Assembly (NCBI RefSeq): GCF_006539925.1
Contig: NZ_BJNY01000007.1
Span: 124,001 to 188,000 of the forward strand
From: Glutamicibacter uratoxydans
GTDB lineage: Bacteria > Actinomycetota > Actinomycetes > Actinomycetales > Micrococcaceae
Direction of reading: 5' to 3'
Length of the DNA stretch: 64,000 bases
How positions within the stretch are numbered: position 1 is the stretch's first letter; every line of letters begins with the position of its first letter. Both the position numbers and the translations under genes were made by a program. Of the stretch, positions 1 to 9,033 are shown piece after piece. The notes beneath the pieces were generated by a model. It had not been told where the DNA came from. It did no database searches and was given only the letters and a program-made list of their open reading frames with translations.

Positions 1-677
1 ACACCCGCAGCGTCAGAGATGCCAGCCACCAGCAGCAGCTGCGCCAAATCCTGCACAGCTTGCAGTCCTTGGCATCCATCGCAGCGCAATCCGGAGCCCG
101 CATCAACTTGAAAACCCACGAAGACCTAGCTTCCAACGAAGTGGCTGCTCTAGTCGAGCAGCTTGACCCGGCGGTCTTTTCCATTGGACTCGACGTCGCG
201 AACCTCGTAGTGCGCGGTGAAGATCCACTGGCAGTAGCGGAAAAGCTGAGTAACCGAATCGGCAGCACTCATCTTGAAGATCTGGTGCTTTTCCCCATCA
301 GCAGCGGCTATCGCCGCAGACTTCGCCCCATTGGAGAAGGCGTGCTGGACTACCACCGGCTCATTACCGTGCTCTGGGAAGCCGGTGTTCGAACTTTCAC
401 GTTGGAACAGCATCAGGGACGGTTTGATACCGAGGTCAGCAACCCCTCGTGGTTCGCGTCCGAACCGCACATCGACCCGGTACAGCTGGGCGCATTGGCT
501 GGCTATTCCTGGAAAACCTCGCAGCTTGTCCGGTCTGGATCCATCGCAGATCTGGCGCACTGGGATGAGAATCCCAGCGCAGAAACCAAGCTGTCACAGC
601 TGCAATCCTCAGCTGCGCAGCTGGCGAAGATCCTGGACGACGTATCAACCCGCAACGGATCTTTGGAGGAATCATGA
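1..677 (+). CDS. TIM-barrel sugar-phosphate isomerase/epimerase-like protein, 3' part
   Basis: The frame is open from base 3 to the TGA at 675-677, so the gene enters from the left and about 224 residues are visible. It carries the spaced motifs of the xylose-isomerase-like TIM-barrel family: KTHEDL, DVANLVVRGEDP, STHLEDLVL and IGEGVLDY. The same motifs recur in the complete gene at 6046-7101 (ETHEEI, DTANVVVRGEDP, ATHLRDFVL, IGQGVIDW), so the two are paralogues. Family members isomerise, epimerise or dehydrate sugar-like substrates using metal-bound Glu/Asp/His; the substrate here is unknown. The stop overlaps the next start (ATGA), which places it first in the ABC transporter operon. The N-terminus lies outside the window. 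Confidence 0.8.
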   Translation, partial: TRSVRDASHQQQLRQILHSLQSLASIAAQSGARINLKTHEDLASNEVAALVEQLDPAVFSIGLDVANLVVRGEDPLAVAEKLSNRIGSTHLEDLVLFPISSGYRRRLRPIGEGVLDYHRLITVLWEAGVRTFTLEQHQGRFDTEVSNPSWFASEPHIDPVQLGALAGYSWKTSQLVRSGSIADLAHWDENPSAETKLSQLQSSAAQLAKILDDVSTRNGSLEES

Positions 678-1552
678 CCTTAAGCGTTGCTTCCGTCCGA
701 GCCACCCAACAGCGCAGCAACCCCATCGCGGTCTTCCTGAAACGCGATATCCCGCTGAGCATTTTCCTTGGACTTTTTATCCTTCTGGTGGTCGGTCTCT
801 TGATCGGTCCATGGCTTTGGCCACTGAGCTCAGATGCCATCAATCTTTCCAATGTCCTTCAGGCCCCCAGTGCCGCCCATCCAATGGGAACTGATGACAC
901 AGGGCGCGACCTATTGGCCCGGTTCCTCGACGGTGGACGGACTTCGGTCTTTGCCGGGCTACTGATTGCAGTGATCGGCGCGGTCCTGGGATGTGCGCTG
1001 GCCTTGATGGCGGGTTCCATGCGAGGCTGGGTTGACTCGGTGTTCACTTGGTTGACCAACTCAATCCTGTGTTTTCCCGCCATTCTGCTGGCCATGGCCA
1101 TCGCGATGGCCATCCGCCCCGGCGTCACTGCGGTGGTCATCGGCCTGTCGCTGCACTCGTTCCCCTGGTATATGCGCACCTTGCGCAGCGAGGTCATGCG
1201 CCTCTACGGCCAGGATTTCATCCGCTCCACCGATGCGATTGGAGCACACCCCGTGCGGATCTTGCTCCGCCATGTGCTTCCGCATTTGATACCCACCATG
1301 ATCCTTCAGATGGCCGCAGTCTTCGGCGCATCGATCCTCTCGCTGGCGGCCTTGGGCTTCCTCGGCTTGGGCGCCCAACCGCCCACCGCTGAATGGGGCG
1401 CCATGATCACCGACGGTCAGCAGTTCTTCCTGACCGGACAGTGGTGGATCGCAGGCTTCCCTGGCCTTGGACTACTCGTTGCAGTAACCCTGACCACGCT
1501 GATTGCTGACCGCGCCCGCGAGGTGCTTGACCCCCGCTCGGACGCGGTCTAG
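674..1552 (+). CDS. Oligopeptide-type ABC transporter permease (DppC-like)
   Basis: Inner-membrane permease of the peptide/opine/nickel importer family, 292 residues with about six hydrophobic segments. The start of the conserved region reads HPMGTDDTGRDLLARF, as in DppC/OppC proteins. The cytoplasmic coupling (EAA) loop follows at IGAHPVRILLRHVLPHLIPT, and a typical C-terminal LGFLGLGAQPPTAEWGAM segment is present. It pairs with the DppB-like permease 15 bp downstream and with two ATPases and a lipoprotein in the same operon. The start is fixed by the 4-bp overlap with the upstream gene. The transported compound cannot be read from the sequence. Confidence 0.93.
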   Translation: MTLSVASVRATQQRSNPIAVFLKRDIPLSIFLGLFILLVVGLLIGPWLWPLSSDAINLSNVLQAPSAAHPMGTDDTGRDLLARFLDGGRTSVFAGLLIAVIGAVLGCALALMAGSMRGWVDSVFTWLTNSILCFPAILLAMAIAMAIRPGVTAVVIGLSLHSFPWYMRTLRSEVMRLYGQDFIRSTDAIGAHPVRILLRHVLPHLIPTMILQMAAVFGASILSLAALGFLGLGAQPPTAEWGAMITDGQQFFLTGQWWIAGFPGLGLLVAVTLTTLIADRAREVLDPRSDAV

Positions 1553-1567
1553 GAAAGGAAACAGCTG

Positions 1568-2584
1568 ATGCTCTCCACAATTCTGCGCCGCGTCGGTATT
1601 TCACTGGCAACTATCTTCGGCGCATCTGTCTTCGCATTCATCCTGCTGCGAGTGGTCCCCGGAGATCCTGCCCGCGCGATCGCCGGGGACATGGCCACCG
1701 AAGACGCCGTTGCAGCCCTGCGCGCCGATATGGGATTGGACCAGAACCTCTTCGTCCAGTACTGGCGCTACATGCGTGCTGTCTTTACTGGCGATCTCGG
1801 GTTTTCCTACTCCACCGGCGGAACGGTGAACTCTCTGCTCGGCGACCGCCTGCCAGCCACCATTGAATTGGGCGTTCTTGCGGTGATCTTCGCCATCGGT
1901 ACAGCGGTGCTCTTTGCCTCCCTCGCTGTCTACTCGAATTCGCGCTGGGCCGACAGGTTGCTGCGCACTGCATCATCGCTGGCTATGGGATCTCCTCCAT
2001 TCTGGATTGCGTTGCTGGCGCTGATGGTCTTCGCAGTGCAGTTCGGAGTCTTCCCCGGCCCGGAAGGACGGCTTAGCCCAGGGCTCGTGCCGCCAGCTGA
2101 CATCACCGGTCTGTATTCAGTGGATGCGCTGCTGGCTGGAAACATCCCTTTGATGTTCAACGCCCTATGGCATCTGGTCTTGCCGGCGGCAATCATCAGT
2201 ATCGGTCCCTTTGCATTCCTGTCCCGCCTCTACCGCTCTCAGCTTCGGAGCACCCGCCGCGAAACATTCGTGATGGTAGCCCGCAGCCACGGGCTGACTA
2301 AGTTCCCTGTCTTCAACCGACATATCGCACCGCATGGACTGCTATCCATCCTGCCTGCAGGTTCGCTGCTCTTCGCCGACCTGCTCACTGGCAGCCTGCT
2401 GGTGGAAAAGGTCTTCGGCTGGCCAGGCATTGGCTCGATGACAGCTGATGCCATTATCCAGAAAGACTTCGCAGTGGTGCAGGCAGTGCTGTTGCTGGCG
2501 GCAGTGCTCTACGTTGTTGTCAGCCTGCTGGCCGACGTGATTCTTACAACCGTTGACCCCCGCACTCGAGTAGGAGCCCGCTAA
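1568..2584 (+). CDS. Oligopeptide-type ABC transporter permease (DppB-like)
   Basis: Second membrane subunit of the importer, 338 residues. It shows the DppB hallmarks: an N-terminal membrane segment, then RVVPGDPARA, a periplasmic stretch with MGLDQNLFVQYWRYM and GDLGFSYSTG, and a coupling loop ARSHGLTKFPVFNRHIAPHG near the C-terminus followed by FGWPGIGSM. A purine-rich site (AGGAAAGGAAAC) lies just before the ATG. Its last base is the first base of the ATPase gene that follows, so the genes are probably translationally coupled. The order C before B is reversed relative to many dpp operons. Confidence 0.93.
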   Translation: MLSTILRRVGISLATIFGASVFAFILLRVVPGDPARAIAGDMATEDAVAALRADMGLDQNLFVQYWRYMRAVFTGDLGFSYSTGGTVNSLLGDRLPATIELGVLAVIFAIGTAVLFASLAVYSNSRWADRLLRTASSLAMGSPPFWIALLALMVFAVQFGVFPGPEGRLSPGLVPPADITGLYSVDALLAGNIPLMFNALWHLVLPAAIISIGPFAFLSRLYRSQLRSTRRETFVMVARSHGLTKFPVFNRHIAPHGLLSILPAGSLLFADLLTGSLLVEKVFGWPGIGSMTADAIIQKDFAVVQAVLLLAAVLYVVVSLLADVILTTVDPRTRVGAR

Positions 2585-3624
2585 TGCCTGTGAACACCGA
2601 GGTGCAGCGCGCCGGACAGGAACAATCCACGGCAACGCCTGTACTTGAAATCAACAACTTGTGTACCAACTTCGAGCTGCCGGGGTCTACCGTGCAAGCA
2701 GTGCGGGATGTCAGCTTCACCTTGTGCCCCGGCCAGCGTCTGGCCGTTGTCGGCGAATCTGGATCCGGCAAGTCCGCCATGGCTATGTCTCTCGTTGGCT
2801 TGATTCCTCCACCTGGAAAAGTAGCTTCGGGCTCGGTGAAGCTCCGCGGCAAGGAGCTGGTGGGCCTGGGCGACAAGGAAATCTCAGCGATCCGCGGCAA
2901 GGATATCGGGCTTGTCTTCCAGGACCCGATGGCAGGTCTAGACCCGCTGAAGACCATCGGCAGTCAGTTCGTCGAAACAATTCGAGTTCACCAAAACCTG
3001 TCAGTGCGTCAGGCCAAGGAACTTGCCTGTGAGCTGCTGGCCGAAGTCGGCGTCAACGATCCACGTCGACGTATTGAGGACTACCCACATCAGTACTCCG
3101 GAGGCATGCGCCAGCGTGTTCTCATCGCTATGGCCATTGCCAACGACCCCGCCGTGGTCATCGCCGATGAGCCAACCACCGCCTTGGACGTCACAACACA
3201 AGCCCAGGTGCTGGAGCTGCTGGAACGCATTTGCGATGAACGAGGCAACGCACTGATGATGATCACCCATAATTTGGGAATCGTGCGGCAGCTCTGCGAC
3301 AGCGTCAACGTCATGTATGCCGGCCGTGTTGTAGAGCAAACCAGCGTCAATGCCTTGTTCAACGAGCCGACGCACCCATATACCAAGGCGCTGCTGGACT
3401 GCATGATAGATCCCTACACCACCGTCCGTGGCCAGCTGCCTGCGATCCCCGGCTCCCCTCCAGATCTGGCAGCAGCTCAGCCGGGGTGTGCATTCGCTGA
3501 ACGCTGCCCGCTGGGTTCTGCAGAAAAAATCTGCCACGAGCAGCGTCCTGAAGCCGTCGTACTAGCTAGCGGTGCCGTCTCGCGTTGTCACTTCGCCCAT
3601 GAGCTTGAAGGAGCACAGTCATGA
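2584..3624 (+). CDS. ABC transporter ATP-binding protein (DppD/OppD-like)
   Basis: Cytoplasmic ATPase of 346 residues. Walker A is GESGSGKS at residues 57-64, the Q-loop lies in VFQDPMAGLDP, the ABC signature YSGGMRQR is at 171-178 and Walker B VVIADEP at 191-197. The C-terminal oligopeptide-transporter extension with conserved cysteines is present (GCAFAERCPLGSAEKIC). An N-terminal extension of about 20 residues precedes the domain, so a later start is possible, although the one-base overlap with the permease supports this one. It should form a heterodimer with the next ATPase. Confidence 0.93.
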   Translation: MPVNTEVQRAGQEQSTATPVLEINNLCTNFELPGSTVQAVRDVSFTLCPGQRLAVVGESGSGKSAMAMSLVGLIPPPGKVASGSVKLRGKELVGLGDKEISAIRGKDIGLVFQDPMAGLDPLKTIGSQFVETIRVHQNLSVRQAKELACELLAEVGVNDPRRRIEDYPHQYSGGMRQRVLIAMAIANDPAVVIADEPTTALDVTTQAQVLELLERICDERGNALMMITHNLGIVRQLCDSVNVMYAGRVVEQTSVNALFNEPTHPYTKALLDCMIDPYTTVRGQLPAIPGSPPDLAAAQPGCAFAERCPLGSAEKICHEQRPEAVVLASGAVSRCHFAHELEGAQS

Positions 3625-4421
3625 GCACAGAAGATTTGCTGGTGATCGAAAACCTCAATAAGTCCTACTCCACAGGATTTGGCGGTCGCAACAAAACCCA
3701 AATTCTGCATGATGTCAGCCTGTCGGTCGGGCGCGGTCAGACTTTAGGACTGGTCGGAGAATCCGGATCAGGCAAGTCCACCACCGCTTCCTGCGTCATG
3801 GGGCTTACAGCAGTGGACTCCGGTTCCATCAGATTCGATGGGCGAGAGATCACTGGCTTGTCCAAATCCGAACGACGTGCATTGCGCAGCAGTATGCAAA
3901 TGGTCTTCCAAGACCCCAACGGTTCCTTGGACCCCCGCTTCACTGTGCGTGAACTAGTGGAAGAACCTTTGATCATTCATGGGCACAAGGACCGGTCTGA
4001 GCGTGCGCTCAAAGTCGCCAAGACGCTAGATCTGGTGGGCCTGACGGAAAAGCAAGCTGAACGCTATCCCCATGCTTTTTCCGGTGGCCAGCGCCAGCGC
4101 ATCGCCATCGCCCGAGCCCTAGTGCTCAATCCACAGCTGGTCGTGCTCGATGAACCTGTTTCAGCTTTGGATGTCTCCATCCAAGCCCAAGTGCTGAATC
4201 TTCTGGCTCAGCTCCAGGATGAGCTGTCGCTGACCTATCTGTTCATCGTCCACGATCTAGCCGTTGCCAAGTTGATGAGCCATCAGATTGCTGTGATGCA
4301 TCGGGGCAAAGTCGTCGAGTATGGCACGTCTCAAGAAGTCTTTGAACAGACATCCCACCCCTACACCAAGGCATTGCTTGATGCCGTTCCCGGAACTAAG
4401 CAAGGAGTAGGCCATGCGTAA
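3621..4421 (+). CDS. ABC transporter ATP-binding protein (DppF/OppF-like)
   Basis: Second ATPase of the importer, 266 residues. Walker A GESGSGKS is at 46-53, the Q-loop in MVFQDPNGSLDPR, signature FSGGQRQR at 153-160 and Walker B LVVLDEP at 173-179. It lacks the long C-terminal Cys-rich extension of many OppF proteins and is therefore shorter than the usual 320 or so residues. It overlaps its neighbour upstream by ATGA. The lipoprotein gene starts within its last codons. Confidence 0.93.
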   Translation: MSTEDLLVIENLNKSYSTGFGGRNKTQILHDVSLSVGRGQTLGLVGESGSGKSTTASCVMGLTAVDSGSIRFDGREITGLSKSERRALRSSMQMVFQDPNGSLDPRFTVRELVEEPLIIHGHKDRSERALKVAKTLDLVGLTEKQAERYPHAFSGGQRQRIAIARALVLNPQLVVLDEPVSALDVSIQAQVLNLLAQLQDELSLTYLFIVHDLAVAKLMSHQIAVMHRGKVVEYGTSQEVFEQTSHPYTKALLDAVPGTKQGVGHA

Positions 4422-6009
4422 ATTATTGATCCGCGCTGCCGCGCTATTCACCGCAGGTGCAATGATGCTCACCGGCTGCGGAACCATTCCCGGGTCCGAG
4501 GATTCTCAGCGCCCCTTCACTGTCAACTGGGCAACTTCGCTGACAAATATCGATCCCGCCTTTGTTTGCGGAGGCGATGACAATTCTTTTGCTTCCAATT
4601 TCTATGCACGGTTGGTGCAGCTGGATACCGATACTCAAGAGGACGGTACGGTGGTGGCTAGTACCGAGCTCGACCGGGTCAAGCCGGACCTTGCCACAGG
4701 TTGGACGGTATCCGAGGACGGCAAGAACTACACCTTCAAGCTGCGCGAAGGTGCAAAATTCGCCAACGGCAACCCGCTGGATGCAGAAGCAGTCCGCTAT
4801 TCAATCATGCGCAATCTGACTATCGGCGCTTGTGGTGCGTTGGCCCTGCAGATTGGCATCACCGATCCGCCGTTGATCAAGGATGTTGTGGTTGTCGATC
4901 CCACCACAGTGCGACTGGAACTGTCCCGCGCCTATCCATCGATCCTGGTCACCATGGCTCAGTCCCGCGGCTCGATCTACGATCCTCAGGAAATCAAGAA
5001 GCATGGTGAAGACAAACAAGGTGTGCCAAACCAGTGGCTTGCTTCGCATACCGCCAGCAGTTCGGGCCCCTACGTGCTGGACACCTACGTCCCGAATAAC
5101 CACGCAATCCTCAAACGCAACCCGAACTACTATGGTCCGGCGCCCCTGGAAGAAACGGTGAGAATCAACTTCATCACTTCGGTGCCGACCCTGATGCTGC
5201 AGGCCCGGCGCGGCCAAGCCGATGTCACGCTAGGACTCCCACCCTATGTGGTTGCCCAGCTGGCTGGAGAGGAATGCTGCAAAGTCGCCACTGCTCCGGC
5301 CTTGTCGCCGGTCACGGTTTCTATGAACAATGCGGAGGGTGACAGCTCTAATGCGAAGCTGCGTGAAGCACTGACTCGTTCGGTGCCCTACGACCAAATC
5401 ATCAAAGAAGTTGCCCACGGATATGCCGATAGCTACTATGGTCCCTTCCCTCCAGGAGTCTCTGGCTACAACGAAAAGCTCAGCGCGCCACGACCGATGG
5501 ACTTGGACAAGGCTCGCAATCTGGTCAAAGAGTCAGGCATCAAGAATCCAACGCTGGATCTAATGATCAATCCGGCCGCACCCAGCGTATCCACGCTGGC
5601 TACCATCTTGAAGGCCGCCTGGGAAGAAATCGGAGTAACCGTCAACATTGACTCGCAAACTCCGACGTCTTTCGCGACCCGGTTCAATACCGGCAAATAC
5701 GAATCAGCCTTGCTTTTTGAAGGTGCCGGCTCTGTTGCCGCCTACGAGTTCCGCAAAAAGATGACTTGCGACTCCAGCTTCAACAATCAGCACATTTGTA
5801 TCGACGGCACTATGCCACTGCTGGAAAAACTGGGTCAGATTCCTAATCCTAAAGACCAGCAGCCGCTCATCGATGAACTGACCCAAAAATGGGTGGACAA
5901 CTCATCAACCGTCGTCTTGTATCGGGCACGCTTTACTGCGGTATTGAACAAGGACGTCAATCATTTCAAATACTCATCTTCGCTCCGTGTTTCGGAGTGG
6001 GGAAGTTAA
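4414..6009 (+). CDS. Substrate-binding lipoprotein of peptide-type ABC transporter (SBP family 5)
   Basis: Extracytoplasmic solute receptor of 531 residues. The signal peptide ends in a lipobox LTGC, with Cys22 as the lipidation site. Family 5 features follow: NIDPAFVC at the start of the mature part, KNYTFKLREGAKFANGNPLDAEAV, SGPYVLDTYVPNNHAILKRNPNYYG, and C-terminal YRARF/VSEWGS. Four cysteines in the mature domain (near DPAFVCGG, TIGACGAL, EECCKV) are unusual for this family and could form disulfides. It is the fifth transporter gene, overlapping the ATPase by 8 bp; the isomerase gene starts 36 bp after it. Confidence 0.92.
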   Translation: MRKLLIRAAALFTAGAMMLTGCGTIPGSEDSQRPFTVNWATSLTNIDPAFVCGGDDNSFASNFYARLVQLDTDTQEDGTVVASTELDRVKPDLATGWTVSEDGKNYTFKLREGAKFANGNPLDAEAVRYSIMRNLTIGACGALALQIGITDPPLIKDVVVVDPTTVRLELSRAYPSILVTMAQSRGSIYDPQEIKKHGEDKQGVPNQWLASHTASSSGPYVLDTYVPNNHAILKRNPNYYGPAPLEETVRINFITSVPTLMLQARRGQADVTLGLPPYVVAQLAGEECCKVATAPALSPVTVSMNNAEGDSSNAKLREALTRSVPYDQIIKEVAHGYADSYYGPFPPGVSGYNEKLSAPRPMDLDKARNLVKESGIKNPTLDLMINPAAPSVSTLATILKAAWEEIGVTVNIDSQTPTSFATRFNTGKYESALLFEGAGSVAAYEFRKKMTCDSSFNNQHICIDGTMPLLEKLGQIPNPKDQQPLIDELTQKWVDNSSTVVLYRARFTAVLNKDVNHFKYSSSLRVSEWGS

Positions 6010-6045
6010 GAATTACTCACCACAAAACCCTAAGGAGAAAAGACC

Positions 6046-7101
6046 ATGCGCGTTGGAGTAGACGGAAGCAAGATTCCGCACGAGGCCACCGACACCCCAT
6101 TCCAGATTCTGGATCGAGCGAAGAACTATGGGTTGGAAGGCGTGTACTTCCGCACAGTTCTCGATGTCTCCCCAACTCTTGACCGAGGTCTTCTAGCCGA
6201 AGTCCGCCAACATGCCGACGATTTGGGGCTCTACTTGCAAATGGGCCTGGCCAAGGTAAACCCCTATGCTGCGGCAGAAGCTCCGGCAGTGCGCCGTCTT
6301 GGCGACGGCGACTACACCCACGGCATGATCAAGATGATGGAAGCCTCCAGCCAGGCCGCCGGAGTCACCGACCTCTGGGTGGCCTGCGCCAACTACCAAA
6401 AGGGGCTGCCCGGCTACTACGTCTTCGACCGGTTCCGCACCGACGCGCCCTGGACCGACCAGCTGGCTGCCATTGAGAAGTTCCTCAAACTGCTGGCACC
6501 GGCAGCCCGCGAACACGGCGTCCACATGAACATTGAAACCCATGAGGAAATCACCAGCTACGAAGTGGTGCGCCTGGTCGAAGCCGTGGGTCCTGACGTC
6601 ACCGGCGTCACCTTCGATACCGCCAATGTGGTGGTACGTGGCGAAGACCCTGTAGCTGCTGCAAAACGAGTGGCGCCCTACACCCGAGCAACCCATTTGC
6701 GGGACTTTGTGCTGGGTGAACAGGACGGCGTCTTTGGCCGTGTATTTGCCACTATCGGTCAGGGTGTCATTGACTGGGACGCAGTACTCAAGATCTTGCA
6801 CGATGCCAATCCCGACTTGCCACTATCCATCGAAAATGCCGGGCCAACCCTGCATCTGCCCATCGGACTGGACGATCCCACATGGACTGCATTGCATCCA
6901 GATCTGAACAGCGCTGAGGTCGCGGAAATCCGACGACTGGCAGCTGACTACGCACAAAAAGTCGACCGTGGGGAACTTCCCAGCCTTCAAGAAATGCGAG
7001 AAGCCGGTTACGACGGGGAGAAAATGGTTCTTGAATCAGCAGTGCACCTGCGTGGCGCACTGGAACGATTGGGAATAGCCTCGGTTGGGTCCGCTCTCTA
7101 G
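6046..7101 (+). CDS. TIM-barrel sugar-phosphate isomerase/epimerase-like protein
   Basis: Complete 351-residue paralogue of the fragment at the left edge. It begins MRVGVDGSKIPHEATDTPF. The likely metal-binding residues lie in ETHEEITSYE, FDTANVVVRGEDP, THLRDFVL and LSIENAG, as expected for the AP-endonuclease-2/xylose-isomerase fold. The start follows a good ribosome site (AAGGAGAAAAGACC). The gene is last in the transporter operon and is followed by the hairpin at 7181-7224. Two related enzymes flanking one importer suggest consecutive or alternative steps on the imported compound; the reaction is unknown. Confidence 0.85.
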   Translation: MRVGVDGSKIPHEATDTPFQILDRAKNYGLEGVYFRTVLDVSPTLDRGLLAEVRQHADDLGLYLQMGLAKVNPYAAAEAPAVRRLGDGDYTHGMIKMMEASSQAAGVTDLWVACANYQKGLPGYYVFDRFRTDAPWTDQLAAIEKFLKLLAPAAREHGVHMNIETHEEITSYEVVRLVEAVGPDVTGVTFDTANVVVRGEDPVAAAKRVAPYTRATHLRDFVLGEQDGVFGRVFATIGQGVIDWDAVLKILHDANPDLPLSIENAGPTLHLPIGLDDPTWTALHPDLNSAEVAEIRRLAADYAQKVDRGELPSLQEMREAGYDGEKMVLESAVHLRGALERLGIASVGSAL

Positions 7102-7180
7102 CGGGCGGACATCTGGTCACCGACGTGGCCATCTTGCAGGTGCCTTGACAATCCAAGCCCGGCGAAGACTCACGTTATCC

Positions 7181-7224
7181 AGATAGTGAAGGGTATGGCT
7201 TTGAGGCCATACCCTTCACTATCT
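7181..7224. terminator. Bidirectional terminator between convergent operons
   Basis: A perfect 19-bp inverted repeat (7181-7199 and 7206-7224) with a 6-base loop sits between the end of the isomerase gene (7101) and the convergent MFS gene (7307). It is strong enough to stop transcription from both sides, although the T-run after it on the plus strand is short. Confidence 0.85.
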
Positions 7225-7306
7225 TGTCCAAAGATCTACCGGCACATCATTCACCATTGCTTGTGACGCTCATAGTTCGCGGAGCAGCTGGACGAACCGA
7301 ACCAAT

Positions 7307-8602
7307 TCAGTCGTTCTTCGTACTGATTTCTACCAGCTTCGTCGCATCATAGGCCCAGAACGAGGGCTGCCAGCGCATCAGCCAGGCTGCGATCAATACG
7401 CAGAGCAGGCCCCCGGCGATCAGCGTCCACGATTCCCCGATAAATGCAGAACCGGCGCCGGCCAGCAGCCCGCCGATATGCGGGCCTCCGGCTACGACGA
7501 CAATGAACACTCCCTGCAGGCGCCCGCGCATGTGATCCGGCGCCGCGGACTGCAAAATGGTGGTGCGGAAAATCGAGGAAACGGTATCCGCGACGCCGCC
7601 GATGAGCATGGCAAGCAGTGCCAATCCCAGCCACAGCCAGGATTCCTGCTGTGCTCCTCCGTGGCGCAGCGCGGCATAGGACGCCAGGCCAAGCCCGGCC
7701 ATGGACAGTCCCCAGAAGCATACGCCGATAAACACCGCCCGGCCCTGGTGCCGGATGCCGTTGAGCATTCCGGAGAAGAGCCCCACCACCGTGGCGCCGA
7801 CAGCCACTGCGGCCATCAGCAGCCCGACGGTCGTCTCGCCGCCGCCCAAGGCCACCGCCGCCAGCGCGGGCAGCAGCACGCGCGGGGCGGCAGAAATCAT
7901 CGCCACCAGGTCGATGATGAAGGTCATCCGGATATCGGGCTGGGTGCCCAGGTAGGCGAAGCCCTCCTTCACAGATTTCAGTCCGCGCACCGCTGATTCA
8001 AGCTGCGAGGGCATGGAGGGCAGCCGGTACACCGACCAGACGCTGGCGGCAAAGGTCACCGCGTCGATCGTGTAGGTCCAGCGGTAGCCGTAGTTGGCCA
8101 CCAGCAGGCCGCCGAGTACCGGGCCGAGCATCATCGCAATGCTGAAGGTCAGCATGTTCAGCGAATTGGCCGAGGGCAGCAGCTTGAGCCCAACAAGGTT
8201 CGGGATGATCGCGCCGCGGGTGGGCTGGTTGATGCCCGAGGCCCCCGAATGCACCGCCATGAGGATGTACAGCCACCACACGTTGCTGATTCCCGCCCAG
8301 GCTCCGATGGCAAGCATCAAGGACACGGCCCAGAGCACCAGGGCCGAGTACAGGGCCACCTTGCGCCGGTCGTGGGCGTCGGCGATGGCGCCGCCGTACA
8401 AGCCGGCAATCACCAGGGGAACGACAGTGAAAAGGCCCAGCAGGCCGACGGAGAAGCTGGAGGATGTCTCTGCGTACACCTGCAGGCTGACAGTCATGAT
8501 CGTCATTTGCGTGCCGATGGCTGACAGCGAATTGCCCAGCCACAGACGGCGGAAGGCCGGCGATGCTTTTAGCGGAGTGACATCAAGAAAGATCTTGGAC
8601 AC
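7307..8602 (-). CDS. MFS transporter (EntS-like exporter)
   Basis: Integral membrane protein of 431 residues with about 12 hydrophobic segments. The motif between segments 2 and 3 reads GGAIADAHDRRKVAL, the MFS signature of the MFS_3/EntS group, which exports siderophores and small drugs. The second half contains DHMRGRLQGVFIVVVAGGP, also typical. The gene stands alone and is convergent with the upstream operon; kdp lies behind its start. No specific substrate can be assigned. Confidence 0.88.
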   Translation of the reverse strand: MSKIFLDVTPLKASPAFRRLWLGNSLSAIGTQMTIMTVSLQVYAETSSSFSVGLLGLFTVVPLVIAGLYGGAIADAHDRRKVALYSALVLWAVSLMLAIGAWAGISNVWWLYILMAVHSGASGINQPTRGAIIPNLVGLKLLPSANSLNMLTFSIAMMLGPVLGGLLVANYGYRWTYTIDAVTFAASVWSVYRLPSMPSQLESAVRGLKSVKEGFAYLGTQPDIRMTFIIDLVAMISAAPRVLLPALAAVALGGGETTVGLLMAAVAVGATVVGLFSGMLNGIRHQGRAVFIGVCFWGLSMAGLGLASYAALRHGGAQQESWLWLGLALLAMLIGGVADTVSSIFRTTILQSAAPDHMRGRLQGVFIVVVAGGPHIGGLLAGAGSAFIGESWTLIAGGLLCVLIAAWLMRWQPSFWAYDATKLVEISTKND

Positions 8603-8943
8603 CCCAAGAGTTTAGCCGGTGCGCTGCTTGAATGATCAGTGCGTGACACTCGATCTTCTGGCGGCATACTCGATGATCCTGAAGGCTGAACGATCAACTG
8701 CTGCAGCCGCCGATGAAATCCAGCTACTTATCTAATCGACCCAGCCGCTGTGGAGCGCAGCGCAGGCACCGTGAAGAGGATCCGGCTCGACGCACTAGTG
8801 CATCTCACCTAGGCCAAACGCTAGAAATACCACGCAGCTGCGTCCAGGGCCGGACTTCTACAGCGAAGTCCCGCCCTTGGGGGTGTACAGTATTTGCGTC
8901 GCGGCAATCCCGGCATGGGACGAACCTAGAAAGTGCATGTGCA
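8603..8943. other. Intergenic region upstream of kdpF
   Basis: This 341-bp gap between the divergent MFS and kdp genes holds no convincing gene. Two structures stand out near its right end: the perfect 12-bp palindrome ACGCAGCTGCGT at 8832-8843 and, next to it, a 15-16 bp stem-loop at 8844-8880. They are listed separately. The kdp promoter should lie here; GTACAGTAT around 8886 is a possible -10 region but has no clear -35. Confidence 0.5.
8832..8880 (+). promoter_or_regulatory. Palindrome plus stem-loop upstream of kdpF
   Basis: ACGCAGCTGCGT (8832-8843) is a perfect palindrome. It abuts a hairpin with arms 8844-8858 and 8865-8880, loop TACAGC, with one mismatch and one bulge. The position 64-112 bases before kdpF suggests an operator plus a structured leader or an attenuator. 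Which it is cannot be decided from the sequence. Confidence 0.45.
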
Positions 8944-9033
8944 ATGCTTGTCATCAACATCGTCAGCGCGGTCATCGGCACCGCCGCCGTCGGCTACCTG
9001 ATTGCGGCGCTGCTGAAGCCCGAACGCATCTGA
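8944..9033 (+). CDS. kdpF: KdpF, small subunit of the potassium-transporting ATPase
   Basis: A 29-residue membrane peptide, MLVINIVSAVIGTAAVGYLI followed by AALLKPERI. It is one hydrophobic helix ending in the conserved L-x-x-P-E motif of KdpF, which stabilises the KdpFABC complex. The stop overlaps the kdpA start (TGATG at 9031-9035). The reading frame is open further upstream, but length and content match KdpF from this ATG. Confidence 0.92.
   Translation: MLVINIVSAVIGTAAVGYLIAALLKPERI

Noticed and set aside
8844-8943. Possible ydaO (c-di-AMP) riboswitch before kdp
   Set aside because: A hairpin is present, but I could not find the conserved ydaO core; only a covariance-model search could decide.
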